From the NCBI RefSeq assembly GCF_022398325.1, contig NZ_JAKEVD010000022.1:1-64000 (forward strand): a stretch of DNA of 64,000 bases, read 5' to 3'. Source of the DNA: Shewanella sp. Isolate13. Lineage in GTDB: Bacteria; Pseudomonadota; Gammaproteobacteria; Enterobacterales; Shewanellaceae. Positions within the stretch are counted from its first letter, which is position 1. Every line of letters starts with the position of its first letter. The translations under genes and the position numbers were made by a program. Of this stretch, positions 59,364-64,000 are shown piece by piece. Below the pieces are notes generated by a model. That model ran no database searches and was not told the origin of the DNA. It saw nothing but the letters and a program-made list of their open reading frames with translations.

Positions 59364-59511
59364 ACAAAGTGACCAAATAAAGCGACTAAGTAAAGCTATT
59401 AAGTTTACTGACAGGATTAACGGACTCAATTAACGGGTTAGGTTATCTGAGTAAGCAACCGACCATTAATATCATAGGTTAGTTACGTTAGCGATAGAGC
59501 AATGCTAGCGA

Positions 59512-59541
59512 AAGGAGTAGACTAAACATCTACTCCTTTTT
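59512..59541 (+). terminator. Terminator after the sigma-54 regulator
   Basis: A perfect 10-bp stem AAGGAGTAGA (59512-59521) and TCTACTCCTT (59529-59538), 7-nt loop, followed by TTT. It separates the regulator from the PHP gene. Confidence 0.85.
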
Positions 59542-59562
59542 GTTTAATACAATGAGAACGCT

Positions 59563-60330
59563 ATGAAATATCTTGTTGATACCCATACCCATACAATTGC
59601 TTCAACTCACGCTTATAGTACGTTACAAGAATATATTGCGATGGCTAAACATAAAGGGGTTAAGCTATTTGCCACCACAGATCATGGCCCCGATATGGCC
59701 GACGCTCCCCACTTTTGGCATTTTGTGAATCTGCGAGTATTGCCGCGAGTGGTCGATGGCGTCGGCATTTTACGCGGCATAGAAGCCAATATTAAGAATG
59801 TAGTTGGAGAGATAGATTATTTTGGCGATTACCTACAAGAGTTAGACATTGTTTTAGCAGGGTTTCATGAGCCTGTATTTGCACCAAGCGATAAAGAAAC
59901 TCATACCGCAGCAATGATTAACTGTATCAACAGTGGTCATGTAGACATTATTACGCACCCGGGGAATCCAGCTTATCCGATAGACATTACCGCGGTCGCA
60001 AAGGCTGCTGCGGAGAATAATGTCGCCCTCGAGATCAATAATTCTTCATTTTTAGTTTCACGAAAAGGTAGCGAGCACAATTGCATTGCCATAGCTAAGG
60101 CGGTTAAAGAGGCTGGTGGCTTGTTGGTGATGGGCTCAGACTCTCATGTGGCCTACAGCTTGGCTGACTTTACACTGGCTGAGCAGATCGTTGCAGAAGC
60201 CGAGTTTCCTCTAGATAGATTACTGAATCGTAGTCCCGAAGCCTTACTCGCTTTTCTATCATCGCGGGGACATGGCTCCTTAGATGAGTACTCAGTGTTA
60301 CTAGAAAGCTTTGATGCAAGTTCAAACTAA
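59563..60330 (+). CDS. PHP-domain phosphatase/hydrolase (YcdX family)
   Basis: 255 residues with the four PHP motifs: [15 protein letters not shown] (motif I), ATTDHGPDM (II), GIEANIKN-V...GE (III) and [25 protein letters not shown] (IV and metal ligands). YcdX binds a trinuclear zinc cluster and has phosphatase activity; the substrate in vivo is unclear. It lies 25 nt before rmlD and may share its transcript. Its link to polysaccharide synthesis is only by position. Confidence 0.93.
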   Translation: MKYLVDTHTHTIASTHAYSTLQEYIAMAKHKGVKLFATTDHGPDMADAPHFWHFVNLRVLPRVVDGVGILRGIEANIKNVVGEIDYFGDYLQELDIVLAGFHEPVFAPSDKETHTAAMINCINSGHVDIITHPGNPAYPIDITAVAKAAAENNVALEINNSSFLVSRKGSEHNCIAIAKAVKEAGGLLVMGSDSHVAYSLADFTLAEQIVAEAEFPLDRLLNRSPEALLAFLSSRGHGSLDEYSVLLESFDASSN

Positions 60331-60355
60331 AGCTAGAAGAGATAATTAAAACAAG

Positions 60356-61492
60356 ATGCGAATTCTTATCACGGGGGGAGCAGGCCAATTAGCGCAGGCG
60401 TTATTGTCTGTAGCTGAGCTTTCCCGAACTACTCAGATTACTCGAGCTAACGAAGTTACTAAGGCTACTGAGGTTACTGGGGCTACTGAGACTAATAGTA
60501 TTGCACTAACGGCTGCTCAGAGAGTGTTGTTAGCTTCGTTGCCTGAAGCCCTAGAGTGTACAGCCACCACAGATGAAGTGATGGGCTTGTCTCATCGGCA
60601 GCTTGATATTTGTGAGCCTGATTCTATTCGGATTGCTTTTGATGCTTTTAAGCCTGATGTGGTGATTAATTGCGCCGCCTATAATGCCGTTGATAAAGCA
60701 GAGATAGATGTCGATAGAGCGATGGCAGTCAACGGAGTAGGACCTAAATTACTCGCGCAAGAGTGCCTGCATCGAAACATTAGGCTCGTGCATATCTCTA
60801 CTGATTTTGTGTTCGATGGAGGGTTACAGCGCTCGTATACAGAGCAAGACGCTCCGGCTCCACTGTCGTCTTATGGCAAGAGCAAGCTCGAGGGCGAGCG
60901 TTGGGTGAGCGATATCTTAGGGGCTAAGGCAACGATTATACGTACCTCTTGGCTTTACAGTTGCTGGGGAAACAACTTTGTCAAAACAATGCAGGGATTA
61001 TTCAAGATAAAAGAGGGCTTATCTGTCATCAATGATCAATATGGCAGCCCAACATGGTGCGAAGCCCTAGCTGTAGCCATTCTCTTGCTCGTTAAGCAAA
61101 CTCAACAGATGAACTTAAATGACAAAGCGGCATTGGAAGAACGAACGGCTCAAGGCGTTGCTCATTTATACCATTATGCCAGTAGTGCGAGTGTGTCATG
61201 GTATGAGTTTGCGTGTGAGATCCAGCGTCAGGTATTAGCCATGACAGAGCCTAAATTTAAATCAGTTGATTGTTTAATAGAGCCGATTACTACTCAGGTT
61301 TGGCAAGGGCTGCATGAAAACACCTTGGCATTACGACCAAAGCAAAGCGCGTTAAATGCACAAAAACTGTGTCATCAATTATCGATTGAACAGGGGAGTC
61401 TACTTACTGCATCGTGGCAGAAACAGTTAGCAGCTATGCTTGCATATCAAAAGGTTAAAAGCCGGGAAAGCAGAGAAGGTTCTAGGTTCTAG
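60356..61492 (+). CDS. rmlD: dTDP-4-dehydrorhamnose reductase with N-terminal insertion
   Basis: 378 residues against about 300 usual. ITGGAGQLAQALL, VVINCAAYNAVDKAEID, VHISTDFVFDGG, Y-x3-K in SYGKSKLEGER, RTSWLYSCWGNNFVKTM and INDQYGSPTWCEALA are all standard for RmlD, the last step to dTDP-L-rhamnose. A Thr/Glu/Ala-rich insertion at about residues 22-45, made of imperfect 12-nt repeats (GCTACTGAGGTT type), follows the first motif. The last 13 or so codons (KVKSRESREGSRF) and the stop come from mosaic repeat DNA. It lies 24 kb from rmlABC. Confidence 0.92.
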   Translation: MRILITGGAGQLAQALLSVAELSRTTQITRANEVTKATEVTGATETNSIALTAAQRVLLASLPEALECTATTDEVMGLSHRQLDICEPDSIRIAFDAFKPDVVINCAAYNAVDKAEIDVDRAMAVNGVGPKLLAQECLHRNIRLVHISTDFVFDGGLQRSYTEQDAPAPLSSYGKSKLEGERWVSDILGAKATIIRTSWLYSCWGNNFVKTMQGLFKIKEGLSVINDQYGSPTWCEALAVAILLLVKQTQQMNLNDKAALEERTAQGVAHLYHYASSASVSWYEFACEIQRQVLAMTEPKFKSVDCLIEPITTQVWQGLHENTLALRPKQSALNAQKLCHQLSIEQGSLLTASWQKQLAAMLAYQKVKSRESREGSRF

Positions 61493-62134
61493 GAAAAGCA
61501 GGTTCTAGGTTAAAGCAAAGACGAGCAAAAGCCGGAGCATGCTGAGATGGGAAAAGCAGGTTAAAGCTGAGACGGTTAAAAGCCGGGGAAGCTGAGACGA
61601 GGAAAGCAGTTAAAAGCTGATAAGGAAAAACCGTAAAGAACAGAAGAAGCGGGTGATATACAGGAAAGACAGAGTTGTCATTATTGCGCTTTGCTTTATC
61701 TAGCAGGGCGTAGCCCGCCCTAGCAGTGAGCTTGCGAACGTCCTAGGATCTTCTTTTAGACCTAGGCTCTTCTTTTAAAGCTGGTAGGCATTTATGCCGT
61801 AACTTTAGGTGTATTAACTGTAAGACTGATGGGCTCAAGCCCAACCTACTTAAAGGCAGAAAAAGCAGGTTCTAGGAACGAGCTAAGACGAAAAAGCAGG
61901 AAAACAAAGAAGTGGACGATACGGTGCTTTGTTTTTTGCTTTTTCTAGCAGGGCGTAGCCCGTCCTAGCAGTGAGCTTGCGAACGTCCTCTAAGCGAAGC
62001 GCCCTAGTTCTTTTGTAAAAAAGGCAAAAGCAGCTAGGACTACTTTTGCCTCTGAAGCTAAATGAAGTTCGTTTAGCTTGTACCGTCTGTGTTTAAATCG
62101 GCTTTTATCGTCTTAGCTTTTGCCGATTTATTAA
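61493..62134. repeat. Mosaic palindromic intergenic repeats (rmlD-wzi gap)
   Basis: The block begins inside rmlD (GTTCTAGGTTCTAGG). Several GGTTAAAAGCCGG and GAGACG words follow, then AGCAGGGCGTAGCCCGCCCTAGCAG (about 61701) repeated near 61947, and AGCTTGCGAACGTCCTAGG. The two-hairpin element GGTAGGCATTTATGCC to GGGCTCAAGCCCAACCTAC lies at 61782-61849, matching 30991-31061. Confidence 0.88.
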
Positions 62135-63601
62135 TTAAAAACTTCTTTCCCAGCCAGCGTAAATCGTCGTATCCCAGTCATTACCACCTGAAGTGACATA
62201 TTGACTGTAACCCACTGTGCCGCCGACCTTTAAGGTACCTTGATAGAAAGGTCTGTGGTAGCTGGTATCGAACTGATATACACGCTCATACTCGCCCGGT
62301 GATACAGGGTTACCGCCTTCAGGGTTAGCTGTATCTGTGCCATCGGTATTAAGTCTTAGGTAGCGGAATTTATTGCTGATGTTTTGTCCACCGCCTATCT
62401 GAGTAATACCGCCAATCACTAAGGTTGTGGCATCGTTGTCATAGGTGCTGCCTAAGCTCTTTCCATAATAGCGGTAGCCATTTTTATAGAAGCCATGCTC
62501 ATAAAGACAATTATAGGCATTTGAATCAATACCGCAGGCCACTTGGGTATCAGAGTATTCAACAAATATGCGGGTATTGATATCTGCTAAAAAGAAGTCG
62601 ACGCCGCCCATGTTGGCTGAGTTGATCAGCTTGTTCTTACCGTTATGATAGTCTTCATGAATACGCTCATAATAGATACCGTAAGGAATACCAAAAGCGG
62701 TATCGGACCAGCGGAAATCATAGCCCGCGAGCATATTCTCTTGGCCATTTGTGACTTCGCCTTCGCTCATTCCGCCGTTAAACAGGCCGTCCCACCAGTC
62801 ACTTAAACTGTTGCCGTAACCTTCGCCGCCCCATTGCATGGTCCATGAGAAACCTACCTCGAGCTGAGAGATAGGTCTTAAGGTACCGCGTGCCCCCCAA
62901 TGTTTGGCATCTGGTACATAACGATCACTTTCCATCTGGCTAAATGAGGTGGTAAAGGTCCAAGGACCAATCCAGTTAAGCCATGGTGTTTCGAATGCTT
63001 GGCTGTTGTTACGGCTAAACGTCATGCCTGGCATAGGTCGGGCGTTAGTGGTTTGAATAAGGCCGCTATCCCAGCCCGGTCCCCAGTACTTTTGCTGTGC
63101 GCCGGCGCTGACAATCCAGTTGCCTAGCATCACTGCTGCGAAACTATTATCTAAACGCGTGCTATTACCGTCGATAGGGTCGTAGTGATAACTTGCCGCT
63201 AAGCGACCACTAAACCAATCTTTGGTCACCTCAGCCGATACCGCTGCTTCGGCCTTATCGCGATAGTCTTGACCAAAACCGATAAAGCGTGTGGTATCTG
63301 AACCGCCAGCAAGCTCTATCTTACTGCTCATGCCACGATGACCGTGCTCATATGCTCGGGTAACTCTCTCGAACGCATCACGCTGTAGGCTAGACAGGGC
63401 ATTCTGATCCGCCTTGTCCATATCTTGCTTAATACCATCCCACATTAGCGGGTAAGTGGTGATTGGCTGAACAATCACGCCAGTATCAGACAGCAATTGA
63501 ATATCAGCTCTTAATGGTAAGTCAGTCGGTTCTACCCACCACGCCGCTTGCACTGAGCTGCAGCTAAGCAGTAACAATCCAGATAATAATTTGAGTTTCA
63601 T
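62135..63601 (-). CDS. wzi: Outer-membrane capsule assembly protein (Wzi family)
   Basis: 488 residues. A signal peptide (MKLKLLSGLLLLSCSSVQA, cleaved after A19) precedes AWWVEPTDLPLRADIQLLSDTG, the alpha-helical start of Wzi. The rest is an alternating amphipathic beta-barrel with QKYWGPGWDSGLIQTTNARP-type signature, NSQAFETPWLNWIGPW and QMESDR, ending in a C-terminal Phe (GWERSF) for BAM recognition. Wzi anchors capsular polysaccharide at the surface. It is on its own, bounded by mosaic repeats on both sides. Confidence 0.92.
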   Translation of the reverse strand: MKLKLLSGLLLLSCSSVQAAWWVEPTDLPLRADIQLLSDTGVIVQPITTYPLMWDGIKQDMDKADQNALSSLQRDAFERVTRAYEHGHRGMSSKIELAGGSDTTRFIGFGQDYRDKAEAAVSAEVTKDWFSGRLAASYHYDPIDGNSTRLDNSFAAVMLGNWIVSAGAQQKYWGPGWDSGLIQTTNARPMPGMTFSRNNSQAFETPWLNWIGPWTFTTSFSQMESDRYVPDAKHWGARGTLRPISQLEVGFSWTMQWGGEGYGNSLSDWWDGLFNGGMSEGEVTNGQENMLAGYDFRWSDTAFGIPYGIYYERIHEDYHNGKNKLINSANMGGVDFFLADINTRIFVEYSDTQVACGIDSNAYNCLYEHGFYKNGYRYYGKSLGSTYDNDATTLVIGGITQIGGGQNISNKFRYLRLNTDGTDTANPEGGNPVSPGEYERVYQFDTSYHRPFYQGTLKVGGTVGYSQYVTSGGNDWDTTIYAGWERSF

Positions 63602-64000
63602 TGGGATCCCTTTTGTTAATGGGGCGCATTTTAGAGGATTTCACTGCTGACAGGTAGTATTAAGCAAGATGAATCGATAGTTAGTCACAAACTGTGACAT
63701 ATAAGCAAAAGAAGGGCGCTACGCTTCTAAGGTGTGACTGCGTCACTTCGAGATTGTGCTATGGCGATTTATAGGTAATAGCTAAGATGGATAGGCAAAA
63801 ACTGACAAGCAACAGCAGGAAAGGAGTCAAAGTCTAGGCTGGCACTTATCTTGTCTTTGCTTTTCTAGCAGCGAAGCGCTCTAACAGTGAGTTTGCGAAC
63901 GATCTCGAAGCGAAGCGCTCTAGAACCTAGCTCTCTAGAACCTAGCTCTCCCCCTTAGTCTGTTTTAAACCTAGAATGATTTTTTGGTTATTAATTTTTA
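63602..64000. repeat. wzi upstream region and another mosaic repeat block
   Basis: Next to wzi, GTCACA-AAC-TGTGAC (63684-63698) is a short palindrome. From about 63705 the mosaic repeats resume: AAGGGCGCTACGCTTCTAAGG, GTGACTGCGTCAC, AGCAGCGAAGCGCTCTAAC, GTTTGCGAACG, AGCGAAGCGCTCTAG and repeated CTAGAACCTAG. No gene is seen up to the window edge. Confidence 0.8.

Overview
The window looks like the chromosome of a marine gammaproteobacterium, most likely Shewanella or a close Alteromonadales relative. This rests on the type of polysaccharide genes, a HepT-MntA pair of the Shewanella type, a Syp-like sigma-54 biofilm regulatory set, and moderate-to-low GC. It is a surface-polysaccharide region split by a roughly 24 kb mobile or degraded island. 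No rRNA, tRNA or CRISPR was seen.

1-3616 (+): the end of an O-antigen/capsule operon. It holds a truncated Alg14-like subunit, an Alg13-like glycosyltransferase, an SDR epimerase/4-ketoreductase, a small monotopic phosphoglycosyl transferase (PGT) and a second-copy-type glmM, closed by a terminator.

3685-27700: an accessory island. It starts with a tyrosine integrase. Next comes a four-gene minus-strand operon (5736-12556): a protein with an internal duplication, a tyrosine-recombinase-like protein that appears to lack its nucleophile, a very large tyrosine recombinase with the full catalytic set, and a partner protein ending in a possible sliding-clamp-binding peptide. It resembles GInt-type islands without matching them exactly as I recall them. 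Behind it lie IS30 and IS5 remnants, a nested 67-bp/46-bp satellite array, and many toxin-antitoxin loci, intact and broken: yefM-yoeB, a DUF1778 remnant, a relBE/stbDE pair with nonsense codons, a zeta toxin, an orphan antitoxin, tacAT and an orphan HipB-like regulator. An integrase relic related to the left-end integrase lies near 25.7 kb.

27684-36000 (+): a JUMPstart/ops-like element, then nucleotide-sugar genes: a WbpM-type 4,6-dehydratase, rmlA, rmlB, ugd, a UDP-glucuronate 4-epimerase-like gene and rmlC. rmlD sits far away at 60.4 kb. From rmlA onward most intergenic gaps are filled with CTAG-rich mosaic palindromic repeats, absent from the island.

36253-52981 (-): hepT-mntA; a glycerol-phosphate pair (tagD-like and tagF-like); two unusual fusion proteins carrying degenerate PGT domains, one of which also has WecG/TagA and active PGT domains; a GT2; a Wzx flippase; then Wzy, Wzz and Wza homologues and a STAS protein; and an RsbW-like ATPase with a receiver-PP2C protein.

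53296-59363 (+): a PhnD-like binding protein coupled to a hybrid sensor kinase and a sigma-54 response regulator. Together with the STAS, RsbW-like and PP2C genes this copies the logic of the Vibrio Syp circuit. Sigma-54 promoter matches with exact GG-N10-GC geometry lie in front of the STAS-wza-wzz-wzy operon, the PP2C-RsbW pair and the binding protein/kinase operon. The window ends with a YcdX-like PHP phosphatase, rmlD and a Wzi-like outer-membrane capsule protein.
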